Shown: one piece after another, positions 32,301-40,194 of the stretch
How the letters are laid out: each line of letters opens with the position of its first letter
Position numbering within the stretch: position 1 is the stretch's first letter
Assembly: GCF_037572415.1 (NCBI RefSeq)
Contig: NZ_JBBHLB010000002.1
Span: 186,001 to 250,000, forward strand
From: Flavonifractor porci
GTDB lineage: Bacteria; Bacillota; Clostridia; Oscillospirales; Oscillospiraceae
Length of the DNA: 64,000 nt
Direction of reading: 5' to 3'
Program-made: the position numbers and the translations under genes
The notes under the pieces: generated by a model
Database searches by the model: none
What the model was told of the DNA's origin: nothing
What the model saw: only the letters and a program-made list of their open reading frames with translations

Positions 32301-34043
32301 GACGACTACTGGATGCTCAAGGAGTGGACGGGCGACGCTTCCGGCAGCGATAAGACCATCACCCTGACGGTGAGCAGCGATATCACCGTGGGCGCAACCT
32401 TCACCGAGGCGCTTTTGTATGAGGTGAAGTATTCCGTGGTTGGCGGGAACGGCACGGCCTCCGGTATGTGTGAGGATACCCCCATTGCTGCCGATACCGC
32501 GGTGCAGTTTGCCGGCGGCAGCGAGATCCAGTTCACCGCTGCCCCGGATTCTGGCTACATGGTAAAGGCGTGGACCATCAACGGCGAAGTGGTGGAAGGA
32601 AACTTCACCAATACCCTGACCATCGACACCCTTGGCGAAAACACCACTGTTACCGTGGAGTTTGAGGCGTACCAGGGCTTTGTGGTTCCCGCAGGCGGCG
32701 AAGGCTACACCGTTACCATCGATCAGCGCAACCCTGCGGATCCCTATCCCGGCGCGCCGGAAAATGAGATCCGCCGGGGCGGCGACGTGACCTTCACTGT
32801 GGCGCCTGCTGCGGACAGCGCCATCAAGACCGTGACTGTGGCCCGGGAGGATGCGACCATCACACCCAACGGCGACGGCACTGTGACCGTGTTTATTCCC
32901 AATGTGCAGGAGGATATCGGCCTGACGGTGGATATTCTGGCTGGCATTCCTCTGACCATCGAAACCGCTGAAAACGGCACTGTAACTGTCACCCGTGACG
33001 GCGTTGCTCTGAAGAGCGGCGTGAAGGTGGTTGCCGGCGACGAGCTGGTGATCACCGGACAGCCCGACAGCGGCTATCGCCTGAACACCCTCACGGTGAA
33101 CGGTGAGAGCTTTACCAGCGGTGATACCTATACTGTCGCGGAAACCGATACCGCTTTGACCGTTGCGGCTACCTTTGAAGTGTGGTCCAGCGGCGGCGGC
33201 GGGGGCGGCGGCGGAGGCGGCGGCATCTCCAGCCACAAGATCACCGTGGAGTCCAGCGATCACGGAACCGTCATCGCGGACCGGAACAGCGCCAGCGCCG
33301 GTACGACGGTCACTCTGACCGCTGCCCCGGATGACGGCTATCAGCTTGACAGCCTTACCGTAACGCAGCAGGATGGAAAAACCATCACGCTGGATGAGAA
33401 GAAGGATGGTACATACACCTTTACCATGCCGGACAGTGCCGTTACGGTGAAAGCCACCTTTACTGAGATGACTCAGATTGACCTGCCCTTCGTGGATGTG
33501 CCCGCGGATATCTGGTATGAGGACGGCGTGTATTACGTCTATAGACACGGCCTGATGGACGGCACCAGCAGCATCACCTTCAGCCCGGATATGACCACTA
33601 CCCGAAGCATGGTTGCCACCATTCTGTGGCGGCTGGAGGGCAGCCCTGTGGTGGATTACGCCGTGCCGTTCGATGATGTGGATCTGGATTCCTGGTACGG
33701 CGAGGCAGTCCGGTGGGCCGCCAGTGAAGGCATTATTACCGGATACGGAAACAACAAATTTGGGCCTGACGATCTCATCACCCGGGAGCAGATGGCTACC
33801 ATGCTCTACCGCTATGCGCGGTATAAGAACTACGATGTGAGCATAGGAGAGAACACCAACATTCTCTCCTACACGGACGCTGCCGATGTGGGCGAATATG
33901 CCATTCCCGCCATGCAGTGGGCTGTGGGCGCTGAAATCATCAAGGGTACCAGTGACCATGCCCTCAGCCCTGAAGGGGATGCGACCCGTGCCGAGGTTGC
34001 TGTACTCCTGATGCGGTTTTGCGAAGGGCTTGTTGATGAATAA
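26394..34043 (+). CDS. Giant secreted surface protein: FG-GAP-like repeats, FnIII, Ig-like/InlB-type repeats, three SLH domains
   Basis: A 2549-residue secreted protein. Residues 1-29 are a signal peptide ending PAAAAG. About 200-520 hold FG-GAP/VCBS-like calcium motifs (DYDGDGKETL, DFNGDGKDDL, DVDGDGTDEI). About 620-930 are rich in alternating Ser/Thr strands of unknown type. A fibronectin III domain spans about 957-1050. Then come some 13-14 divergent repeats of 75-90 residues (consensus SG..V.FTAAPD.GY.VKEWTVNG) to about 2260, a run of about 12 glycines, one more repeat, and three S-layer homology domains from about 2365 to the end (PFVDVPADIWYEDGV, DDVDLDSWYGEAV, YTDAADVGEYA). It is probably anchored non-covalently to the wall as an adhesin or sugar-binding protein. 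AAAGGAGG precedes the ATG. Ligand unknown. Confidence 0.88.
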   Translation: MKKRILAVFVSLCLLVSLMPGMALPAAAAGSSQFDSILNMGQPSEFDPNSTENPYGYAVDQPFLMNEMSELGIYGITNNGTNRTFLWYDNWDGEKDSIPSSFGEGGVNGSFADYGSYQNIHDKPYAPKPLSFVEAVAFDPTGSGRKDHIAYIGFEPNDEKIVLYVQDAVTGENWQDFWFPTDASWIKKSNPENWRAGNYFAITAGDYDGDGKETLVAYVTADNASDYGLYEVSCNVSGNSLNLSRKSFGQNLLHRRYVNEIHGKNMANTDWFGNKLSCDLATGDFNGDGKDDLVAVSYLMDAGGDKQHFDCEYYLPMMAVSYGGSASSPVADGGRQVVFLAMDNGISGGRKSYQTMTAVGLDTGDVDGDGTDEIVVGGTKNTVTSKPNSADCETAYALDGNIWNVAVLNARSDGSFANPGTDDSVTRFHSISSTKWFADGAGIAFSRSPLSLACVAFNGPIKAEYVFVSGKIIDFSTGGANELYTVSFITKNDDTVQGKMCDRNFIPSVSVGNFDGNDYGYEQIFFTYSNKERTEDDYFYRLGVVGGKNYDGNGGGVGSAGGTDTSLFYEKNSGFFIGGQRSGQGGAGAEGHWEYNTNFVLVPLDRDDDGVLARYKGKDWTYTDPQVSAVLQMAPYFDGIDLGSDSGETTYSFTQSYEYTKGSGDETSFGVGFAGEVESNVVTVELQAGSSNTWTETFEETLTTSTTDNFATKAYDSVVLQRTPVITYTYEIYDKNKGGWSWDNLESTEDGTGFAITVPKTPAYVQMSVVDYNTFVDEYNALMEEEAQGEKFTPMVKIDGQKSYLGQEGNPWGYASTLDQISSSNYQLGYNGGETQSTKADGSATTEGIENQHGFSFELAVKFGFEIFDTGAKAGAYASLEYMHSNSTSTTKASETETSGAVQNLDWQYLLEEYGIPENVTKSYGFTWNLAKDTIDLGVAGKDALIIAYNVSNISAPAPAVNDLAAELQGLDSVHLTWSDPSVPGRLAVLGYNVYAKSEDDNTFQKLNDEPLASTVFEYTATGLNSNTEYTFVVTTTSERGESVWSNEAVITTPKAYVPLTMDYNENEVSLKAVHLGNVEIHSGDMVEEETIVYVDVAPKPGYAITEVTLTTEKGTETVTPVDGQFNFAIQEATTITVTAAVAAEKSMVSYTADDDHGTVSATVNGEPFPSTGAAFDSDDEIIFTAAPADGYALKEWKVTDGSGTDKTYAAAGNTFTFHAYAAEHHVSAVFVPMAEVAKTVTLNVTAGGSIIVKDGDTVLTPDEDGKISVPKGTTLTFEAEADRYYTFENWTDAFADYKNDVTSISLKIDNDVTVGAVFESFLAYTLTYGTQSVDGGSGTLTAEANGIAVQSGATLTPGTTVDFDAAAGNDSRIQKWAVTENGVTSFRELDSLGIVTEDAYQLILQASSNVEAAFKTIEKYDLTGSAFGGNGTVTVQRGSGTVNSGTDVLRYYDDLTITLVPNKGYVITQYPDLDGTDTYSYTVSDVTADVDVNYTWTALNQYSVTYSVVDTVGDGSGTHGTVSAAAERKGMELYDDSKPSVVYEGGTITFTAAPDTGYRVKEWVVNGVVQPETGNTLTLTPMEDLNVTVQYTSGLPKVSFANPAHGTLTAKMGDYSIESGAAVSGPVTFTVAPDEHYEVKCWTVNGVEQPGETGNTFTYAADDDCTVAVELWGVEQQVTLETATGGTASATDPARYGETITITATPDDGYVVDTIAVSGADDVLYENTGKANGVQTAQYAITADTTFEITFAKKPVVTFSAANGSLTASGTADGAAAELESGDYVDFGSAVTFTAAADSGYGLEGWYVDGSKIEHTELTYTTDALSGDVNVEVRFAAIAGIAVNYGVNDTAMGTITATAGGGGFQSGDQLSGGQKVVFTVSPAEGFRVKDWTGLPADAEISADKTTATVPVLTAGTWNVTANLEAIPQYTVTIEETTHGSIAAAVDGQPLNSGDTVPDGTQVTFTATADDYWMLKEWTGDASGSDKTITLTVSSDITVGATFTEALLYEVKYSVVGGNGTASGMCEDTPIAADTAVQFAGGSEIQFTAAPDSGYMVKAWTINGEVVEGNFTNTLTIDTLGENTTVTVEFEAYQGFVVPAGGEGYTVTIDQRNPADPYPGAPENEIRRGGDVTFTVAPAADSAIKTVTVAREDATITPNGDGTVTVFIPNVQEDIGLTVDILAGIPLTIETAENGTVTVTRDGVALKSGVKVVAGDELVITGQPDSGYRLNTLTVNGESFTSGDTYTVAETDTALTVAATFEVWSSGGGGGGGGGGGISSHKITVESSDHGTVIADRNSASAGTTVTLTAAPDDGYQLDSLTVTQQDGKTITLDEKKDGTYTFTMPDSAVTVKATFTEMTQIDLPFVDVPADIWYEDGVYYVYRHGLMDGTSSITFSPDMTTTRSMVATILWRLEGSPVVDYAVPFDDVDLDSWYGEAVRWAASEGIITGYGNNKFGPDDLITREQMATMLYRYARYKNYDVSIGENTNILSYTDAADVGEYAIPAMQWAVGAEIIKGTSDHALSPEGDATRAEVAVLLMRFCEGLVDE

Positions 34044-34076
34044 GGTTTCATCCGTTCCTGTTTGGTAAAAAATGAG

Positions 34077-34120
34077 AGGGGCTTCCCAAGCGGTGGTTTT
34101 CGCTGGGAAGCCCCTTTTCC
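34077..34120 (+). terminator. Terminator of the giant surface protein gene
   Basis: A 12-bp AGGGGCTTCCCA/TGGGAAGCCCCT stem with T-run, about 35 nt after the stop. Confidence 0.8.
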
Positions 34121-34190
34121 TATCCAAATATTCGGTCTGTCGAGCGGCGGAAACGGCAAAATCTTTGATGAAGTTAAGTGGGTAAGACAA

Positions 34191-34228
34191 AGGCAGACAC
34201 ATGGGCGACTACCATGTGTCTGCCTTTT
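34191..34228 (-). terminator. Terminator of the DUF554 gene
   Basis: A 14-bp stem (AGGCAGACACATGG with its inverse), 8-10 nt past the DUF554 stop. T-runs on both sides suggest it works in both directions. Confidence 0.7.
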
Positions 34229-34236
34229 CATGCCGC

Positions 34237-34947
34237 TCAGCCCAGCATTGTCATCAGCCAGTCCCGGGTGGGAATGTAAGCCAGGGGCAGGAAGATGGCG
34301 GGCAGCATATTGCCCACCCGCAGCTTCTCCTTGGGCAGGCCCAGCATATTGATGCCGATGCCTACGATGATGGTTCCGCCCACGGCGCTCATTTCATTGA
34401 CGATGGCTGGGTCGATCTGCTGGCCCACCAGACCGAAAATCAAAGTCATGCCGCCCTCATACACCAGAATAGGCAGGGCGGAGAAGGCCACGCCGATGCC
34501 CATGGCCGCCGAGAAGGTGATGGCGGTGACGCCGTCCATCACAGATTTGGAGATCAGGATATCATAGTTGCCGTTCATGCCCGCCTCCATGGCGCCGTTG
34601 ATGGCCATGGCGCCCACGCAGAAGAGGACGGAGGCGGTGACGAAGCCCTCCACAAAACGGCTGTTTTCATCCTTGCGGAGCAGCTTGCGGTGGAGCAGCT
34701 CTCCCACGCCGTCCATCCGGCCCTCAATGTTGATGGCCTCTCCGATCAGGGTGCCGATCACCATGCACACAATGACGCACAGGGTATCCATTGTGCCGAT
34801 CATGCCGGTGATGCCGATGCCCATGGTGCACAGACCCAGAGCAAAGGTGATGCCCGAGGCAAACCGGGGGCTGATATGATTTTTGAACAAGAGGCCCAAG
34901 ATGCTGCCCAGCAGAATCAGGACCACATTGATGACGGTGGCGATCAT
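34237..34947 (-). CDS. DUF554 family membrane protein
   Basis: A 236-residue integral membrane protein of the DUF554 (YdfK/YqgA) family with about seven hydrophobic helices (VINVVLILLGSILGLLF at the N-terminus, AIFLPLAYIPTRDWL at the end). Conserved glycines and the GEAINIE segment fit the family. The function is not established; a transport or small-molecule channel role has been suggested by fold only. GAGGAA precedes the ATG. It stands alone, facing the giant surface protein gene. Confidence 0.85.
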   Translation of the reverse strand: MIATVINVVLILLGSILGLLFKNHISPRFASGITFALGLCTMGIGITGMIGTMDTLCVIVCMVIGTLIGEAINIEGRMDGVGELLHRKLLRKDENSRFVEGFVTASVLFCVGAMAINGAMEAGMNGNYDILISKSVMDGVTAITFSAAMGIGVAFSALPILVYEGGMTLIFGLVGQQIDPAIVNEMSAVGGTIIVGIGINMLGLPKEKLRVGNMLPAIFLPLAYIPTRDWLMTMLG

Positions 34948-35096
34948 AGGGATTCCTCACTTTTATACTGCAATTCACTAAAATATACGGTTCTATGATA
35001 AAACCTTTGCCGTCATTTGTCAAAAGGTTTCTGGATGTATGCCGGACAACCATGCGGAATAGAGTGGAAGTGGACCATTGAAAGGGGGAGGGCCCA

Positions 35097-36626
35097 TTGA
35101 AGCTCGACCGGACATCCATGCTCTACGGCACTCTGCTGCTCACCGGCACCGGCATTGCCGGGCAGTTTTTGGGCTTTGTCTACCGGATCTTACTCTCCCG
35201 CCTCATCGGGGCGGAGATCATGGGCCTCTACCAGCTCATTATGCCGGTTTATTCTGTGCTGCTCTCTCTGACGGCGGTGGGGCTGACGGCGGCGGTATCC
35301 AACCTGTCCGCCGGATACTACGCACGGGGACAGCGGGGGGCGGCGGCCCAGGTGCTCCGCCGGTGCCTGCTGTGCTTTCTGGGACTGTTTGGCGTGCTGG
35401 CCACGGTCACCGCCCTGCTGTATGATCCCATTTCGGTGTACCTGCTGGGGGATGCCCGCACCCAGATGGGGCTTTTGCTGCTGCTGCCCTGTATTCTCCT
35501 CACTGGTGTGGAGAACCTGCACAAGCACTTCTTCTACGGTACCGGCGCCATCCGGCCCCCGGCGGCGGTGGAGCTGTGCGAGCAGGTCATCCGGGCGGCG
35601 GCGGTGCTGGGGCTGCTGGTCCTCTTCCTGCCCCAGAATCCGGAGCGGACCGTAGCCATTATTGTGGTGGGCATGATTGTGTGCGAACTCTTTTCCTCCA
35701 TCACGCTGATGCTGCTGGCCCGCCGCAGGCTGGCGGGGGAGAAGCTGGGGGAGCCGGGGGCCTCCCGGCGGATGAACCGGCAGATCCTGGCCATCGCTCT
35801 GCCGGTGGGGTTTACCAGCCTGTTGGGCAATCTGATGGGCTCGGCCAACGCGGTGCTCATCCCCCAGCGGCTGGTGGCCGCCGGGGCGGAGGTGAGCCGG
35901 GCCATGGAGGAGTTCGGCGTGCTGTGCGGTATGACCATGCCCATGCTCTGCCTGCCCACCGCCTTCATCGGCGCTCTGGGACTGGTGCTCATGCCCAAGC
36001 TGGCCCAGGGGGCTGCTCTGGGCAATACCCCGCTGATCCGGCGGCGGATCGACCGGTCCATGCTGGCTACCTCGGTGCTTATGTTTCCCGCCATGGCCCT
36101 GCTGGTGGTGGTAGGCCCCACCCTGGGCCAGCTGCTCTTTCGGGAGGAGGGAGTGGGCCGGTATCTGCTGCCCCTGTCGGTGGGGGTGCTGCTGTCCTGC
36201 TGGCAGGCGGTGCTGGGGTGCGCTCTCAACGGCCTGGGCAGACAAAAAGCTGCAGCCCGCAGTTCCATTCTGTCCGGCGGGCTGCAGCTGGGCTGCACCT
36301 ATCTGTTATTGGGTCTTCCCGGAGTGGGGATCGGCGGCTACTGGGTGGGGGTGGTGGCCTCCTCCGCCCTGGGAGCGCTCCTGAATTGGTTCCAGGTGCG
36401 GCGGGTCACCGGACTGAAGCTGCGGCTCTTTGACTGGGGGGTGGCCCCCGGCCTGGCGGCCCTGCTGACAGGCCTCACCGGCAACCTGCTCTTTCAGGTG
36501 TTGCTGGACAGCGGGGTAGGAGAGTGGACGGCGGTGGGGGGCTGCACCCTCTTCGGCGTGGTGCTCTACCTGGCGGCGCTCCAGGCTCAGGGGGTGCAGC
36601 TGCATCGGCTTTTCCGCTTGAGGTAG
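35097..36626 (+). CDS. SpoVB-like polysaccharide/lipid flippase (MATE/MOP superfamily)
   Basis: A 509-residue multi-pass protein (about 13-14 TM helices) of the MurJ/SpoVB/Wzx flippase superfamily. The N-terminus GTLLLTGTGIAGQFLGFVYRILLSRLIGAEIMGLYQLIMP is the typical first repeat, and GVGIGGYWVGVVASSALGALLNW is near the end. SpoVB relatives move lipid-linked precursors across the membrane; in sporulating bacteria one copy is needed for spore cortex. Start TTG 35097 is chosen because AAAGGGGGAGG lies 6 nt upstream. Whether it serves spore cortex or a surface polymer is not decided by context. Confidence 0.83.
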   Translation: MKLDRTSMLYGTLLLTGTGIAGQFLGFVYRILLSRLIGAEIMGLYQLIMPVYSVLLSLTAVGLTAAVSNLSAGYYARGQRGAAAQVLRRCLLCFLGLFGVLATVTALLYDPISVYLLGDARTQMGLLLLLPCILLTGVENLHKHFFYGTGAIRPPAAVELCEQVIRAAAVLGLLVLFLPQNPERTVAIIVVGMIVCELFSSITLMLLARRRLAGEKLGEPGASRRMNRQILAIALPVGFTSLLGNLMGSANAVLIPQRLVAAGAEVSRAMEEFGVLCGMTMPMLCLPTAFIGALGLVLMPKLAQGAALGNTPLIRRRIDRSMLATSVLMFPAMALLVVVGPTLGQLLFREEGVGRYLLPLSVGVLLSCWQAVLGCALNGLGRQKAAARSSILSGGLQLGCTYLLLGLPGVGIGGYWVGVVASSALGALLNWFQVRRVTGLKLRLFDWGVAPGLAALLTGLTGNLLFQVLLDSGVGEWTAVGGCTLFGVVLYLAALQAQGVQLHRLFRLR

Positions 36627-36628
36627 GG

Positions 36629-37546
36629 TTACAGAACATAGCTGGCCATCAGGATGAGTGCCAGCAGACAGAAGGCAATGACGCCGGGATTTTCAAAGAA
36701 GAGCCGCCATTTTATGCCCTCCGAGAAGGGGACCAGGCCCGGCTCCAGTCTGATATCCCGCCAGCTGGTGACCAGAAAGGTCATGCCCACCACAATGGAC
36801 CCCAGCACCAGCAGAGAGGTCAGCTGCTCTCCAGTCTGGCCCAGCAGCTCCAGCAGGGGCACCAGACCCACCGAGGTAAAGTTGATCAGGGCGTGGAGCA
36901 GGATGGACTGCCACAGGCAACCGGTCCGGAGCACCACATAGGCGAAGAGGGTCCCCACGGCAAAGGCGTAGAACAGCTGATTCAGATTGCCGTGAAACAG
37001 TCCGAAGCACAGGGCGGAGGCCAGGATGGCAAATTTGTCCCCGTAAGGACGCAGGCGGTTCAGCAGCAGATAGCGGAAGAGATATTCCTCCGACAAAGGT
37101 GCGATGACGCAGCCCAGCAGGAGGTTGAGCACTGCCGGGTAGCCGGACAGACTTTCCACCGGGTTGGTGACTGCCTGGCCCCGCAGGAGCCCGATCAGCT
37201 GGGTGAGGAACAGGGTGAGCAGGTTGGACAAATAGACCAGACCAAGGGTGGTCACCAGTGCCTTGCCCAGGTTCAGCGGCCCCATGGGGCGGCGTGTGGA
37301 GGGACCCGGGGCAGGGATGCCCCGCAGCACCAGGCAGAAGGCGGGCACACCAACACCGTAGGCGGAGCCCACGGAGAGACACCAGCGGGAGACTGAGTGC
37401 CCCATTACATTGGGGAAAATGCCGGCTACCAGCAGCTGGACCGCCAGCATGGCGGCCATCTGGGCAAACAGGGCCCACCCCAGCCGGGAGAACCATTGAC
37501 AGTGGGGGCGCAGCGGCTGGGCCCAGTCCGGTCGGTCGCGATACAT
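36629..37546 (-). CDS. CPBP family intramembrane metalloprotease
   Basis: A 305-residue membrane protein with about eight TM helices and the CPBP/CAAX protease motifs EEYLFRYLLL (near 165), FGLFHGNLNQLFYAFAVGTLFAYV and LLHALINF, the first giving the glutamate pair and the others the metal histidines. Such enzymes process prenylated or other membrane peptides, and some protect against self-made bacteriocins; the substrate here is unknown. ATG 37546 (MYRDRPDW) has GAGGTGA upstream; a GTG five codons earlier has no site. It converges on the flippase gene, with stop codons 2 bp apart, and is divergent from nrdJ. Confidence 0.87.
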   Translation of the reverse strand: MYRDRPDWAQPLRPHCQWFSRLGWALFAQMAAMLAVQLLVAGIFPNVMGHSVSRWCLSVGSAYGVGVPAFCLVLRGIPAPGPSTRRPMGPLNLGKALVTTLGLVYLSNLLTLFLTQLIGLLRGQAVTNPVESLSGYPAVLNLLLGCVIAPLSEEYLFRYLLLNRLRPYGDKFAILASALCFGLFHGNLNQLFYAFAVGTLFAYVVLRTGCLWQSILLHALINFTSVGLVPLLELLGQTGEQLTSLLVLGSIVVGMTFLVTSWRDIRLEPGLVPFSEGIKWRLFFENPGVIAFCLLALILMASYVL

Positions 37547-37673
37547 TCCGTCACCTCGCACAAAAATTTCTGGTTTTTTACCGCCTGGAGCAGGCCGGAA
37601 CAGTCAGCCTGCTTCGGGCACAAGGGTTTCAGGCAGTATTATAACAGGAACAGGGAGGAAGGGCAAGAAAGAG

Positions 37674-37716
37674 ACAGTATATTGACATGGGCGTTTTTCA
37701 TGATACAATATCTTGT
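37674..37716 (+). promoter_or_regulatory. nrdJ promoter with tandem NrdR-like boxes
   Basis: TTGACA (37682-37687), 16 bp, TACAAT (37704-37709). Two NrdR-like boxes lie exactly 31 bp apart: ACAGTATATTGA (37674-37685) covering the -35 and ACAATATCTTGT (37705-37716) covering the -10. They match the core of the NrdR consensus acaCwAtATaTwGtgt at 10 and 11 of 12 positions. Tandem boxes about three helical turns apart over the promoter are the known NrdR arrangement. Confidence 0.75.
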
Positions 37717-37753
37717 GCTTACACATGATATTAACTCAGAGGAGAGATTCGAT

Positions 37754-40060
37754 ATGCCCATTTCTGAAAACGCCAAGGCCGTGCTGGAGCGGCGCTACCT
37801 GGCCCGTGATGAGCAGGGGAACCCTACCGAGACTGTGGACGGGCTGTTCCGCCGAGTGGCCAACGCGGTGGCCGAGGGCGACCGCCACTTTGATCCCAAG
37901 GCCGATGTGGTGGCCACAGCGGCGGAATTCTATGAGATGATGACCAACCTGGACTTTTTGCCCAACTCCCCCACCCTGATGAATGCCGGCCGCCCTCTGG
38001 GGCAGCTGTCCGCCTGCTTTGTGCTGCCGGTGGCCGACTCTATGGAGGACATCTTTGATGCCATCAAGAACGCTGCCCTCATCCACAAGAGCGGCGGCGG
38101 CACCGGGTTCTCCTTCTCCCGGCTGCGTCCCAAGGGCTCTACCGTCAACTCCACCGGCGGTGTGGCCAGCGGCCCCATCTCCTTTATGAAGGTGTTTAAC
38201 GCCGCCACCGAGGCGGTGAAGCAAGGCGGTACCCGCCGGGGCGCCAACATGGGCATCCTCCGGGTGGATCACCCCGACATTATGGACTTTATTACCTGTA
38301 AGAACGATACCTCCGAGATCACCAACTTCAACATCTCCGTGGGCATTACCGAGGCCTTTATGGAGGCGGTGAGCGCCGACGGGATGTATGATCTGGTGGA
38401 CCCGGCCACCGGTCGGGTGGTGGGCCAGCTGAAGGCCCGGGAGGTCTTTGATACCATCGTCACCTCCGCCTGGCAGACCGGTGAGCCCGGCATCATCTTC
38501 CTGGACCGGCTCAACCGGGACAACGCGGTGCCCAGCCAGGGCCAGATCGAGTCCACCAACCCCTGCGGCGAGCAGCCCCTGCTGCCCTATGAGAGCTGCA
38601 ATCTGGGCTCCATCAACCTGGTCAACCACATCACCAGGACGGTGGCGGGCTGGGTGCTGGATCGGGCCAAGCTGGAAAAGACCATCCGCACCGCCGTCCA
38701 CTTCCTGGACAACGTCATTGAGGTCAATCAGTATCCTCTGCCTGAGATTGACAAGATGACCCGCTCCACCCGCAAGATCGGCCTGGGCGTGATGGGCTTT
38801 GCCGATATGCTCCTCTACATGGGCGTGCCCTACAATAGCGAGGAGGGCGTGGCTCTGGCCCAGGAGATCATGGACACCATCAATACCATCGGCCACCAGG
38901 AGAGCGAGAAGCTGGCCGAGAGCCGGGGCGCCTTCCCTCTCTTTGAGCAGAGCATCTATAAGAATGGCAAGCCCATCCGCAATGCTACGGTCACTACCAT
39001 TGCGCCTACCGGCACTCTGTCCATCATCGCCGGCGTGTCCTCCGGTGTGGAGCCGGTGTTTGCCTATGCCTATATCCGCAACGTCATGGACAACACCCAC
39101 CTCATCGAGACCAACCAGATCCTGAAGGACAAGCTGGTGGAGGCGGGGATCTACTCCGAGGAGCTGATGCGCGAGATCGTGGAGCAGGGCTCCCTGGCCC
39201 ATGTGGACGGCATCCCCGAGGAGATCAAGCGGGTCTTTGTGTGCGCACACGACGTTTCCCCCATTTGGCACGTAAAGATGCAGGCTGCCTTCCAGCAGTA
39301 CACCGACAACGCCGTCAGCAAGACGGTGAACTTCCCTAACTCCGCCACCAAGGCTGAGGTGGCCGAGGTCTACCGCCTGGCCTACACCCTGGGCTGTAAG
39401 GGCACCACCATCTACCGGGACGGCAGCCGCAACGAGCAGGTGCTCAACATCGGTAAGGTCAACGATGGTAAGCAGGCCGCTCCCGCCCCCACCGGCCGGG
39501 TGTGTGAGGAGTGCCAGGTGCCTCAGGAGGCCTATGGTCACATCCAGCCCAGGCCCCGTCCGGCTGTGACCACCGGCTTCACCGAGAAGGTGCGCATCGG
39601 CTGCGGTAACCTCTATATTACGGTCAATTATGACGAGAACGGCATTTGCGAGGTGTTTACCAACACCGGTCGGGCCGGCGGCTGCCCCAGCCAGTCTGAG
39701 GCCACCGCGCGGCTGGTCAGCGTGGGCATCCGTTCCGGTATGGACCCCAAGGAGATCATCCAGCAGCTCAAGGGCATTCGCTGCCCCTCCTGCCTGCGGC
39801 AGGCCGGTGTGCCGGTGACCTCCTGTCCCGACGCCATTGCCAAGGCTCTGGAGAAGGTGCTCAAGGTGTCCAAGGGCAACCTTGAGCCCGCTCCCGCCCC
39901 CATCAGCGCGGCGACCAAGGCTGCGGCTCCCATTCCCCGGCCAGGCATGACTCCTGCCGAGGCCAAATTGGCCAAGTTCTGCCCTGAGTGCGGGGCGAAG
40001 CTGGAGCACGAAGGCGGCTGCGTCACCTGCCGTGACTGCGGCTACTCCAAGTGCGGCTAA
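37754..40060 (+). CDS. nrdJ: Adenosylcobalamin-dependent ribonucleoside-diphosphate reductase (class II)
   Basis: A 768-residue class II ribonucleotide reductase making deoxyribonucleotides with coenzyme B12. QLSACFVLPVADS holds one redox cysteine. STNPCGEQPLLPYESCNLGSINL (about residues 265-287) is the finger loop with catalytic N, C and E. The C-terminus ends in a zinc ribbon, CPECGAKLEHEGGCVTCRDC, usual in this subclass and probably carrying the reducing cysteines. ATG 37754 (MPISENAKAV) has AGGAGAGA upstream; the open frame extends 119 codons further left but that part overlaps the divergent promoter. B12-dependence works with or without oxygen. The promoter carries NrdR-like sites. Confidence 0.95.
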   Translation: MPISENAKAVLERRYLARDEQGNPTETVDGLFRRVANAVAEGDRHFDPKADVVATAAEFYEMMTNLDFLPNSPTLMNAGRPLGQLSACFVLPVADSMEDIFDAIKNAALIHKSGGGTGFSFSRLRPKGSTVNSTGGVASGPISFMKVFNAATEAVKQGGTRRGANMGILRVDHPDIMDFITCKNDTSEITNFNISVGITEAFMEAVSADGMYDLVDPATGRVVGQLKAREVFDTIVTSAWQTGEPGIIFLDRLNRDNAVPSQGQIESTNPCGEQPLLPYESCNLGSINLVNHITRTVAGWVLDRAKLEKTIRTAVHFLDNVIEVNQYPLPEIDKMTRSTRKIGLGVMGFADMLLYMGVPYNSEEGVALAQEIMDTINTIGHQESEKLAESRGAFPLFEQSIYKNGKPIRNATVTTIAPTGTLSIIAGVSSGVEPVFAYAYIRNVMDNTHLIETNQILKDKLVEAGIYSEELMREIVEQGSLAHVDGIPEEIKRVFVCAHDVSPIWHVKMQAAFQQYTDNAVSKTVNFPNSATKAEVAEVYRLAYTLGCKGTTIYRDGSRNEQVLNIGKVNDGKQAAPAPTGRVCEECQVPQEAYGHIQPRPRPAVTTGFTEKVRIGCGNLYITVNYDENGICEVFTNTGRAGGCPSQSEATARLVSVGIRSGMDPKEIIQQLKGIRCPSCLRQAGVPVTSCPDAIAKALEKVLKVSKGNLEPAPAPISAATKAAAPIPRPGMTPAEAKLAKFCPECGAKLEHEGGCVTCRDCGYSKCG

Positions 40061-40069
40061 AATAGGCAA

Positions 40070-40104
40070 GGGCCTGTCGCGGTTCCCCGCGGCAGGCCCT
40101 TTTT
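40070..40104 (+). terminator. Intrinsic terminator after nrdJ
   Basis: A 13-bp GGGCCTGTCGCGG/CCGCGGCAGGCCC stem followed by T5, 10 nt after the stop. Confidence 0.85.
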
Positions 40105-40194
40105 CCAACCGCGTTGGGATAGCCTGCGGCGGGAACAGTCACACTAAAGAAAACGCCGGCAGGCGTTCCATTTGAATATTAGGAGGCGTCAGCC

